Source: Actinomycetes bacterium (GTDB lineage Bacteria > Actinomycetota > Acidimicrobiia > Acidimicrobiales > Ilumatobacteraceae). Taken from it: a DNA stretch of 34,752 bases. The notes beneath the pieces are model-generated. The model did not search any database. It saw only the letters and a list, made by a program, of their open reading frames with translations, and was not told the origin of the DNA. Made by a program: the position numbers and the translations under genes. The stretch covers positions 1-34,752 of the forward strand of contig JANXUX010000444.1 in NCBI GenBank assembly GCA_025351965.1, given 5' to 3'. Below are positions 14,512-21,842 of the stretch, piece by piece (the first letter of the stretch is position 1; every line of letters begins with the position of its first letter).

Positions 14512-15672
14512 TCAGTCGATGAAGGACTGCACTGCTGCGACGCCCTCGTCGGGGACGTTGATGTTCAGGCCGTCGAGGCCCATCTCGAGCAGCTTCGTGT
14601 AGCCGTCCGGGTTCTCCCACGAGCGGTCGTCGGGCCACACCCAGATGACGTATCCGGCGTCGTGTGACGCCGCGATCGTCTCCGGCGTGAGAACCTCGAT
14701 GTCGCCGAATTGCACAGGCAGCTGGAGGATGCGCATGCCGTCGGGCAACGGCGTGCCGTTGAGGACGAATGCGGAGGACAGGTTCAGGCCCGGCGTGACC
14801 TCGACCGTCGGGGCGAGCTCATGAAAGGCTGCGACGACGACGTCGTCGAAGGAAGTGACCACTGCGCTCTGCAGCCGGTCGTTGTCGGTGAGGATGCGGG
14901 CCAGCTCGTAGGCAGCGGCGACCGCGGGCGCACCGGTGCCCTTGATCTCGATGTTCAGCGGCATCGCCGGGAAGCGCCTGACCATGTCCTCGAACCGTGC
15001 GATCGCGAAATCGTCGGGGGAATATCCGGGCACCGGCGCGACGGTGCCCGTGCGCATCCCGCGCAGGACGTACGCGGCGTCGGGCTGACCGGTGCAGGTG
15101 CAATCGGCGGTGAACCAGTAAGCGTTGTCCAACATCGCGAGGTCGGCGTAGTCCGTGTCCGCAACGACCAGATCCTGATTGGTCGTGCGACCTGTGGTGT
15201 CGTCGTGCTGGACGACGAGCTCGCCGTCAGCGGTGAGCTGCACGTCGAAGTCGAGCATATCCACACCCGCGGCCACGCTCTCGGCATACCCGTACGGCGT
15301 CGAGTGCGGGTGCTCGTTCTCGCCGGCTGCATGGGCGAGCACGATGGGTCGACCGAGGTCGAGCAGCTGCTGCACAGTGAGCGGACCGCTGGCGGCAGGA
15401 CCGGTGGCCGCGGTGTCGGTCGTCGCTGCGACCGTCGTCTCGGCAACTGTCGTCTCGGCAACTGTCGTCTGCGGATCGGTGGTCGCGGCCGTCGCAACCG
15501 GCGCGGCTGTTGTGCCGTCCGTCGCCGCCGGCGCACTCGTCGGGTCCGGCGCGGCGGCGACCCGTGGGGTGGAGTCGGCCGCGGAACCCGACGATCCGCC
15601 GCAGGACGCGAGCAAGGTCGTCACCGCAACGATCGCTCCGAGGCGCACTCCGGTCCTGATTGTTCTCTGCAT
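14512..15672 (-). CDS. Glycerophosphodiester phosphodiesterase family lipoprotein
   Basis: This is a surface-anchored GDPD-fold protein (386 residues), expected to hydrolyse glycerophosphodiesters to glycerol-3-phosphate. The start is ATG 15672, with AGGGGG upstream, giving a lipoprotein signal with lipobox LASC (Cys24). A Thr/Ala/Val-rich tether (TTVAETTVAETT) runs to about 100. The catalytic region reads LAHAAGENEHPHSTPYGY, DFDVQLTADGELVVQHDDTT, then NIEIKGTG and WVWPDD. Compared with the usual HRG…ENT and E-x-D patterns, the first motif is HAAG and the metal-binding Glu of E-x-D is Asp, so activity may be altered. A Cys pair (DCTCTG) lies in an insert. It follows the DinB-like gene by 34 bases. 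Confidence 0.85.
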   Translation of the reverse strand: MQRTIRTGVRLGAIVAVTTLLASCGGSSGSAADSTPRVAAAPDPTSAPAATDGTTAAPVATAATTDPQTTVAETTVAETTVAATTDTAATGPAASGPLTVQQLLDLGRPIVLAHAAGENEHPHSTPYGYAESVAAGVDMLDFDVQLTADGELVVQHDDTTGRTTNQDLVVADTDYADLAMLDNAYWFTADCTCTGQPDAAYVLRGMRTGTVAPVPGYSPDDFAIARFEDMVRRFPAMPLNIEIKGTGAPAVAAAYELARILTDNDRLQSAVVTSFDDVVVAAFHELAPTVEVTPGLNLSSAFVLNGTPLPDGMRILQLPVQFGDIEVLTPETIAASHDAGYVIWVWPDDRSWENPDGYTKLLEMGLDGLNINVPDEGVAAVQSFID

Positions 15673-15706
15673 CGTCGCCCCCTGCGAATCTCTGTCGTGA
15701 ACGGTG

Positions 15707-16249
15707 TCAGCTCGAAGCGAGTGCCGCAAGCCCCTCGCGGACATCGTGGAGATGGTGCACCGGGTCATGGATCAGGTATTGCGCGAACGAGTACACGGTG
15801 AATTTGGCTCCGTCGCTGCGAGTTCCGGTGCGTGACCACTGCTCGGGCCGAACCGACTCGAACCGCTCGGCGAGCTCCTCGGCCGCGTGGGCGATCGCTG
15901 GGATCACGTCGGCCGGATCTTGGTCGCTGTAGCGCTCACTGACCGCAGTCGCGTCCTGGTCCCAGTTCTGATACGTCGGGTCGTCGTTCTCCAGCATCAG
16001 CCGCAGCCGTTCGTTGAAGAGCGCAAACACGTCGCGGATGTGGCAGCCGTACTCGAGCGCCGACCACTGGTCCGGATGGGGCCGTTCACGAGCCCGGGGG
16101 CCCGACAGCAGTGGGGTCCACGCCGCGGCATTCGCGCGGATCGCTTCCGGCATCGTGAGCGGGTCGAATGCGCCGGCCTCGAAACCGCATTCCGGGCAGG
16201 GGCGCGCGAGCACCCACGTCCAGTTCTTGTCGTCGGGGTGGATGGACAT
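15707..16249 (-). CDS. DinB-like metal-binding protein
   Basis: This is a 180-residue four-helix-bundle protein of the DinB/MDMPI superfamily. Members act as thiol-dependent transferases or isomerases or have unknown roles. The metal-binding histidines are recognisable: His in LEYGCHIRDVF, and the C-terminal HDPVHHLHDV that usually supplies the other two. An N-terminal extension holds RPCPECGFEAG, a Cys-x-x-Cys that could bind a second metal. ATG 16249 is chosen over TTG 16258 because TACATT, a good -10 box, lies seven bases before it. It probably leads a two-gene unit with the glycerophosphodiesterase. Confidence 0.78.
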   Translation of the reverse strand: MSIHPDDKNWTWVLARPCPECGFEAGAFDPLTMPEAIRANAAAWTPLLSGPRARERPHPDQWSALEYGCHIRDVFALFNERLRLMLENDDPTYQNWDQDATAVSERYSDQDPADVIPAIAHAAEELAERFESVRPEQWSRTGTRSDGAKFTVYSFAQYLIHDPVHHLHDVREGLAALASS

Positions 16250-16256
16250 GGCCGTC

Positions 16257-16262
16257 AATGTA
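16257..16262 (-). promoter_or_regulatory. -10 box of a probable leaderless DinB-like transcript
   Basis: On the minus strand, TACATT is followed by seven bases and then ATG 16249. It fits TANNNT, with no Shine–Dalgarno in between. Confidence 0.45.
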
Positions 16263-16350
16263 CTGAGGCTCTGACGCCGGCGTCTCCTTCAATGCGCTGA
16301 ACAGGTGTATCGCGGGGGACCGGATCGCGCGGATCGGCATCGGCACCAGA

Positions 16351-16379
16351 TTGACAGGATTTCGCGCCGCGCCATGTTT
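16351..16379 (+). promoter_or_regulatory. Possible sigma-70 type promoter of the subtilase gene
   Basis: TTGACA (16351–16356) is a perfect -35 box. With a 16–17 base spacer it is followed by CATGTTT (16373–16379), an acceptable -10. This leaves a leader of about 75 bases to ATG 16461. The rest of the 211-base gap shows no gene. Confidence 0.4.
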
Positions 16380-16460
16380 CGTCCTGCGCTGCGGTGGGTA
16401 CGTCGCGGGGGATATTCAGGGTTACTGCGGGCGGCGACATCCACGGCGAGAGGATTCATC

Positions 16461-17969
16461 ATGCAGTCACGATCCCATATCCGTTTGACGCGGCGACGAC
16501 GAGCGGCAGTTTTCCTGGGGGCCGGCCTGATCGCCGCGTCCTCGACACAGGCAGTGTCAGCAGGTGTCGCACCCCGGCCTGTGGCGGTGAGCGCGGCGCG
16601 GATCCAACCGTTCCTGGTCACTCGGCTCGCAGTCTTGGGTCTGGGTCGCACGACCGTGATGGTGCACGGCGTCGACATCGCCGCAGCCCGCCACGCAGTG
16701 GCCGATTCCGGTCTGCGCCTCGTCACCACCTTCGACCGGATCGGTGTTGCGGTCGCGCGTGGCACCCGGGCGCAGATCCTCGATGCCGCAACCGAGCCGG
16801 GTGTGACGTACCTCGAGGGCAACACGCCCATCGCGTTCACGATGGACACGAGCAACGTCGCGACACGCGGGGCGGAGGCCGTGGCCACGCTGACCGGTGC
16901 GAACGGCGAGGCCCTCGACGGCTCCGGCGTGTCGGTCGCAGTGATCGACTCCGGCGTCGACCCCACCCACCCCTTCCTGCAGAACGCTGATGGCTCCACC
17001 GCCGTCGTCGCCAGCCTCAAGAGCGTCTGCCTCGACGAGAGCACCACGACGACGAGTTGCGTGGTCAACGTGCCGACCGTGATCGACACCGACGCGCTGT
17101 CGGTCGGTGGCCACGGCACACACGTCAACGGCATCGTCGGCGGTCGGCCGACAACGCTGACCGATGGCACGCAACTCCAGGGCGCCGCACCTGGTGCGAG
17201 CCTGGTCTCGATCTCGACCGGGGCGACATTGCTGATCGTCGGCGCAGACTCTGCGCTGAACTGGGTGCTCGAGAACCATGACGCACCGTGTGGACCCGAC
17301 GTCAGCGCAGCGACCTGCCCACCGATCAAGGTGACCAACAACTCCTACGGGCCGACGGGCGGTGGGGCATTCGATCCGCAGTCGGCGACGGTCCTGTTGC
17401 AGCGCGCGCTCGCCGCCGACGGCGTGGTGACTGTCTGGGCCGCCGGCAACGACGGCGGTGACGGCTCGGCGAGCATGACCAACCCACCATCGCAGGACCC
17501 GACGGGCGGTGTGTTGTCCGTGGCGTCGTACTTCGACCAGAACACCGGGACCCGTAGCGGCACGGTGAGCGACTTCTCGTCGCGCGGCGCGGTGACGGAC
17601 CCAACGACCTGGCCGGATCTGTCGGCGCCGGGTGAGGACATCGAGTCGTCATGTCGTCCGTACCTCGTGATCTGCTCGACGGGTCTCGCCCCGAACAACG
17701 GTCCGGGGCCGCTCGACATCGGCACGTTCAACACGATCAGCGGTACGTCGATGGCTGCCCCACACATTGCGGGCATCGTCGCCCAGTTGTTCCAGGCGGA
17801 TCCGACCGCCACACCTGCAGAGGTCGAGGCGGCGCTGAAGTCGTCGGCGCATCCCTACACCGACGGTGCTGCGTACACGTCGGTGAACGGGTACCGCACG
17901 TCCTACGACAAGGGGACCGGACTTGTCGACGTGGTCGCTGCCGTAGCTGCACTGACCTCCCGGCCATGA
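16461..17969 (+). CDS. Secreted subtilisin-like serine protease (S8)
   Basis: This is an exported protease of 502 residues. The signal peptide (RLTRRRRAAVFLGAGLIAAS…AVSA, about 1–34) is followed by an I9-like propeptide region at about 50–125 and the S8 domain. The catalytic triad is Asp163 (VAVIDSGVDPTHP), His218 (GGHGTHVNGIVGG) and Ser430 (SGTSMAAPHIAG), with the oxyanion Asn in the VTNNSYGP region and the AAGNDGG motif. Two extra Cys pairs could form disulfides. ATG 16461 is chosen because GAGAGGA lies just upstream and a complete signal peptide follows; the frame is open further upstream but without a sensible protein. A strong hairpin directly after the stop probably terminates transcription. 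Confidence 0.93.
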   Translation: MQSRSHIRLTRRRRAAVFLGAGLIAASSTQAVSAGVAPRPVAVSAARIQPFLVTRLAVLGLGRTTVMVHGVDIAAARHAVADSGLRLVTTFDRIGVAVARGTRAQILDAATEPGVTYLEGNTPIAFTMDTSNVATRGAEAVATLTGANGEALDGSGVSVAVIDSGVDPTHPFLQNADGSTAVVASLKSVCLDESTTTTSCVVNVPTVIDTDALSVGGHGTHVNGIVGGRPTTLTDGTQLQGAAPGASLVSISTGATLLIVGADSALNWVLENHDAPCGPDVSAATCPPIKVTNNSYGPTGGGAFDPQSATVLLQRALAADGVVTVWAAGNDGGDGSASMTNPPSQDPTGGVLSVASYFDQNTGTRSGTVSDFSSRGAVTDPTTWPDLSAPGEDIESSCRPYLVICSTGLAPNNGPGPLDIGTFNTISGTSMAAPHIAGIVAQLFQADPTATPAEVEAALKSSAHPYTDGAAYTSVNGYRTSYDKGTGLVDVVAAVAALTSRP

Positions 17970-17973
17970 CCTG

Positions 17974-18002
17974 ACCGGCTCGGGCCGTCGGTCCGAGCCG
18001 GT
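17974..18002 (+). terminator. Strong hairpin terminator after the subtilase gene
   Basis: ACCGGCTCGG (17974–17983) and CCGAGCCGGT (17993–18002) form a perfect 10-base stem with a 9-base loop, starting 5 bases after the stop codon. No T-run follows, which is usual for actinobacterial hairpin terminators. Confidence 0.6.
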
Positions 18003-18021
18003 GGGGGCACGCACGATATGC

Positions 18022-18027
18022 CAGGCT
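18022..18027 (+). promoter_or_regulatory. -10-like box before the DDN-like reductase
   Basis: CAGGCT keeps A2 and T6 of the -10 box and ends seven bases before ATG 18035, with no Shine–Dalgarno. It fits the leaderless spacing seen elsewhere in the window, but the match is weak. Confidence 0.3.
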
Positions 18028-18034
18028 TGACGCA

Positions 18035-18535
18035 ATGGGAACCGATCAGCGCGTCGAGCAGGCTTGGGCAACACCGTCACGGGACGAGATCCCGGCGATC
18101 ACCAAGGCCCATGTCGCCGGGTTGGAGTCGACCGATGCGGACGCAGCGTGGGTGCTGGCCGGGATGCATCACGTTGTGATCACGACGCTCGGCCGCAAGA
18201 GCGGAACCCCGCACAAGGTCGCTCTGCCGTTCTGGCGCGACCGGGACGGGCTGCGGGTGGTCGTTGCGTCGTTCGCCGGCGCACCGCAGCACCCGTCGTG
18301 GTTCCTCAACCTGTCTGATCCAGTTGCCAACCCCGAGGTGCATTGTCGGGTCCAGCACGGCACGTTCTGGTCAGTGCCCGACGTCCTCGAGGGCGATGAG
18401 CACTCCCGCATCTGGGCACTGCTCACCGAGGACAGGGCCTGGTACAACGATTACCAGGCCAAGACCGAGCGGACCATCCCGCTCGTGCGTTTCCCGGAGT
18501 CACGCACCGACTCCGAGACCCGCGGCGATTCCTAG
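18035..18535 (+). CDS. F420-dependent DDN-family oxidoreductase
   Basis: This 166-residue protein is a member of the deazaflavin-dependent nitroreductase family (split-barrel FDOR), related to mycobacterial Ddn, whose members use F420H2 to reduce quinones or other hydride acceptors. The diagnostic run is VVITTLGRKSGTPHKVALPFW, followed by VVVASFAGAPQHPSWFLNL and NPEVHCRV; the GRKSG and APxHPxW motifs contact F420 in the family. A C-terminal AWYNDYQAKTERTIPLV also fits. Cofactor use agrees with cofE at 6888. The natural substrate is unknown; menaquinone is one possibility. Confidence 0.87.
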   Translation: MGTDQRVEQAWATPSRDEIPAITKAHVAGLESTDADAAWVLAGMHHVVITTLGRKSGTPHKVALPFWRDRDGLRVVVASFAGAPQHPSWFLNLSDPVANPEVHCRVQHGTFWSVPDVLEGDEHSRIWALLTEDRAWYNDYQAKTERTIPLVRFPESRTDSETRGDS

Positions 18536-18560
18536 ACCCTTGCCGCCGTTGCGGGTAGCG

Positions 18561-18600
<40 letters not shown>

Positions 18601-18625
18601 GCTGCCCGCTGGCCCGATGTGGCGG

Positions 18626-21085
18626 TCAGTGGTGCTCGCCCGGGTTCTCCGGAGCGGTTGGGGTGTGTAGCAGCGTGTAGCCGGGGTTGAGGATTGCGCG
18701 CATACCGCGGTGCTCGCCGACGACGCCGGTCACGGTCATCACCGATCCGAGCGTGACGCCACCGATCGCGCGGCGACCGAAGAAGACCACGGTCACGCTG
18801 CCGGATTCGTCGGACAGCGACACCTCCAGGCTCGGGTTGCCACCCCATGGTTGGATGCGCATCGCCCGGACCCGGCCGGCGACAGTCGCCCGCTGGCGCA
18901 CCGCGACGTCAGCGATCTTGACCCGGTCCACCGGCAGCGAGACCGTGATCGTCGTCGTCATTGCCTGGCTGGCGTGTAGGGGGCGTGAGGGCGTGACAGT
19001 GTCGGCGTCGCGAGCACCTGCCGTCGGTGCCGGTCCCGTCCGGGTGTCGGTCGACGCCGAAGCGGCCGCCGAGCCGAGGTGATACGGCACGATCGTGACG
19101 TTGCAGTGGGCCACGTTGGCCAATGATGCGGCGATCGCATTGGACGAGCGGTCGTGCAGCATCCGGTGCCACAGCTTGGTGTACTCGCGGCGCGGGATGA
19201 GGATGGTCACCTCGGTGTCGTTGTCGTCGATCACTTGGGCGACCAAGTCGAGGGCTGCGCGCGACATCCGTCGGTCCGGGCACTCGATGATGTCGAGCGG
19301 GAAGCGGGAGAAGCCGAGCGAACTCCAGGACTCCACAAGCAGACCCGTCTTCCAGGAGTCGAGGTCGAAGTGCACGGCGCGGAGGTCATCCGGGGTGAGT
19401 GTGCGGGCGTACTGCATCGCCCGTGCCGTTGCTGCGTCGAGGTTGTCGACGAGCACGATCACGGTGTGGTTGCGCAACGTCGGTGCCTCGGCGGCCGCCT
19501 TGGCGTCCTCGTGCAGCTCCACGTCCTCGGCCTCGTAGGCCTTGTTCAGCCGGACCAGGCCGACGACCATGATCGGTACGAGCAGGACGATGACCCAGGC
19601 ACCCTCGGTGAACTTCACGGTCGCGACGATGGCGAGCACGAGCAGCGACAGCAGAGCACCGATGCCGTTGATGACCATGCCGCTCTTCCAGCCCTTCTCC
19701 TTGAGCCGGATGTGGTGCTTGGCCATTCCGGACTGGGACAGGGTGAAGCTGGTGAACACGCCGATCGCGTACAGCGGAATGAGCCGGCTGACCTCGCCGC
19801 CTGTGGCCAGCAGCGTGACGACTGCGGCGATGGCGAGGAAGATGATGCCGTTCGAGAACACCAGGCGGTGGCCGCGTACGGTGAACTGACGGGGCATGAA
19901 GTTGTCGCCGGCATGGAACGAGGCGAGGCGGGGAAAGTCGGCGAAGCTCGTGTTCGCGGCGAGGACCAGGATCAGCATCGTGCCGGCCTGGAGGAGATAG
20001 AAGAACACGTGGCCGAGTGTGCTCGGTCCGTATACCAGCTTGCCGACCTGGGAGATCACCGATGGCACCCCACCGTCGTAGGGCGTGGCGTGGGTGCGTG
20101 CGGCGAGCATGGAGAGGCCGAGGAACATGATGCCGCTCAGCACACCCATGATGACGAGGGTCTTGCGCGCGTTCTTCCATGCCGGGGCCTTGAACGCCGG
20201 CACGCCGTTGGAGATCGCCTCGACACCCGTGACCGCTGCGCCGCCGGACCCGAATGCCTTCAAGACGACGAACACGGTGGCACCCATCAAGAGGCCGTTG
20301 CCGTGGTGCGAGCCGGTGGGGACCATGCCGGCGAGGTTGCTCACCGACTTGGTGATCGTCGAGAAGAACGAGCGATAGATGCCGACGCCGATCAACACGA
20401 ACACGTTGGCGACGAAGAAGTACGTGGGGGCGGCGAAGATCTTGCCGGACTCCTTCGTGCCGCGCAGGTTGCCGAACATGATGATGAACACGAACGCGAT
20501 CGCGATCCAGTGCTTGTACGGAGCCAGGGGAGTGATCGCCGAAGCGAGCGCGTCGCTGCCGGCCGCAACGGACACCGCGACCGTGAGGATGTAGTCGGTG
20601 AGCAGGGCGACGCCGGCCACCTGCGCGGGCAGCAGACCGAAGTTGTCGCGAGTGACGATGTAGGCACCGCCGGCGGACGGGTAGGCCTTGATCGTCTGGC
20701 GGTAGGACAGGATCAGGAAGCCGAGCACGACCAGCAGCGCGATCGTCACGGGTGTCACGAGCGTGAAGGCCGCGAGCCCGATGTACGGGAAGAGAACTCG
20801 CAGGATCTCCTCGGTCGCGTAGGCGGACGAGGACAGGCAGTCGGAGGCGAACACGGCGAGCGCCGTGGGGTTGCCGAGCGTCTCGTGCTCCAGACGTTCG
20901 GTGTGCAGCGGCGGCCCGAGCAGCTTGTTCTTGATCCGGTACCCGAGCGGCTCGGCGAGCTGCGACGACCCGGTCGCCGGCGTTCGCGGTGCGGCCCGGC
21001 GCGGCATCTGCGGGGCCCCGGACGGAGCCGTCGCCGGGGCTGGGGCAACGCTCGGGGTGGAAGTCAGTTCCCTGTCATCGATCAC
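18626..21085 (-). CDS. KimA-like APC potassium transporter fused to an OB-fold domain
   Basis: This is an 819-residue membrane protein. After a Pro/Ala-rich cytoplasmic tail (1–50) comes an APC-superfamily transporter of about 12 segments that resembles KimA, the K+/H+ symporter of Bacillus. The K+-binding residues known from KimA (Asp36, Tyr43, Asp117) appear to be Asp82, Tyr89 (SDCLSSSAYATEE) and Asp164 (LTDYILTVAVS), with almost identical spacing. A cytoplasmic USP-like domain follows at about 540–680. Residues 709–819 form an added OB-fold (VAGRVRAMRIQPWGG … VVFFGRRAIGGV … ILNPGYTLL) like the stand-alone OB protein encoded near this transporter in mycobacteria (Rv2694c and Rv2690c, from memory). 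An internal ATG at 18961 could also yield the OB domain alone. Start GTG 21085. Last gene of the kdpDE run. Confidence 0.88.
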   Translation of the reverse strand: MIDDRELTSTPSVAPAPATAPSGAPQMPRRAAPRTPATGSSQLAEPLGYRIKNKLLGPPLHTERLEHETLGNPTALAVFASDCLSSSAYATEEILRVLFPYIGLAAFTLVTPVTIALLVVLGFLILSYRQTIKAYPSAGGAYIVTRDNFGLLPAQVAGVALLTDYILTVAVSVAAGSDALASAITPLAPYKHWIAIAFVFIIMFGNLRGTKESGKIFAAPTYFFVANVFVLIGVGIYRSFFSTITKSVSNLAGMVPTGSHHGNGLLMGATVFVVLKAFGSGGAAVTGVEAISNGVPAFKAPAWKNARKTLVIMGVLSGIMFLGLSMLAARTHATPYDGGVPSVISQVGKLVYGPSTLGHVFFYLLQAGTMLILVLAANTSFADFPRLASFHAGDNFMPRQFTVRGHRLVFSNGIIFLAIAAVVTLLATGGEVSRLIPLYAIGVFTSFTLSQSGMAKHHIRLKEKGWKSGMVINGIGALLSLLVLAIVATVKFTEGAWVIVLLVPIMVVGLVRLNKAYEAEDVELHEDAKAAAEAPTLRNHTVIVLVDNLDAATARAMQYARTLTPDDLRAVHFDLDSWKTGLLVESWSSLGFSRFPLDIIECPDRRMSRAALDLVAQVIDDNDTEVTILIPRREYTKLWHRMLHDRSSNAIAASLANVAHCNVTIVPYHLGSAAASASTDTRTGPAPTAGARDADTVTPSRPLHASQAMTTTITVSLPVDRVKIADVAVRQRATVAGRVRAMRIQPWGGNPSLEVSLSDESGSVTVVFFGRRAIGGVTLGSVMTVTGVVGEHRGMRAILNPGYTLLHTPTAPENPGEHH

Positions 21086-21152
21086 CTCACCAATGAAGCG
21101 CGAACGTCCTTCACGACACGTTCACACGCCGCCAAGATTCGGGTCAGACGCG

Positions 21153-21842
21153 CTAAGAAACCGCTAAGACGCCCTCGAACCGGTAGCCGACGCCCGGTTC
21201 GGTGAGGAAGTAGCGCGGCTGCGCGGGATCGGGTTCGAGCTTGCGCCGGATCGCCGCGAAGTGCACACGGAGGTAGTTCGACTCGCTCACGTAGGCGGGT
21301 CCCCAGACGTGCTGCAGCAGTTGTCGCTGGCTGATCAGCCGACCGACGTGGCGGACCATGTACGCCACGATGGCCCACTCGGTGGGCGTCAGGTGCACCT
21401 CCACCCCGGCGCGGGTGATGCGCTGGTTCTGTAGGTCGATGACGAAGTCGGCGGTCGAGACCGTTGGCTCCTCGGGCACCGGGTTGTGTCGGCGCAGCGA
21501 GGCGCGCACCCGGGCGAGGAGCTCGTTGATGCTGAACGGCTTGGTCATGTAGTCATCCGCGCCGGCGTCGAGCGCAGCAACCTTGTCTGCGTCGCCGAAG
21601 CGCGCAGAAACGACGATGATCGGGACGTCGGTCCAGCCGCGCAGCCCGCGGATCACGTCGATTCCGTCGATGTTCGGTAGCCCGAGGTCCAACAGAACGA
21701 GATCGGGCAGATGGGCGGCGGCGGCGGCGAGGGCCTGCTCGCCGGTCGACGCGAGCTCGATCTCGTAGCCGTGGGTGCGCAAGTTGACATCGAGTGCCTT
21801 GCGGATCTGGTTCTCGTCGTCGACGACGAGGATGCGGGTCAT
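21153..21842 (-). CDS. kdpE: Response regulator KdpE (OmpR family)
   Basis: This 229-residue DNA-binding response regulator is paired with KdpD. The receiver domain has the acidic pair in VVDDE (Asp8–Asp9), the phosphorylated Asp52 in LVLLDLGLPNIDG, Ser in VVSAR and Lys in MTKPFS. The C-terminal winged helix includes LTPTEWAIVAYMVRHVG, QLLQHVWGPAYVSESNYLRVH and the closing GVGYRFEG. These are KdpE-like features. Its ATG overlaps the kdpD stop as ATGA. No kdpFABC genes lie in the window; the gene 67 bases downstream is the KimA-like transporter, an obvious candidate target. Confidence 0.93.
   Translation of the reverse strand: MTRILVVDDENQIRKALDVNLRTHGYEIELASTGEQALAAAAAHLPDLVLLDLGLPNIDGIDVIRGLRGWTDVPIIVVSARFGDADKVAALDAGADDYMTKPFSINELLARVRASLRRHNPVPEEPTVSTADFVIDLQNQRITRAGVEVHLTPTEWAIVAYMVRHVGRLISQRQLLQHVWGPAYVSESNYLRVHFAAIRRKLEPDPAQPRYFLTEPGVGYRFEGVLAVS

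Noticed and set aside
21086-21152. c-di-AMP (ydaO-type) riboswitch before the K+ transporter
   Set aside because: The gap is 67 bases, too short for that RNA, and shows no matching motifs.
19154-21205. 683-residue plus-strand open frame
   Set aside because: It is antisense to the K+ transporter, with His/Glu/Asp/Arg-rich low-complexity translation and no family motif.
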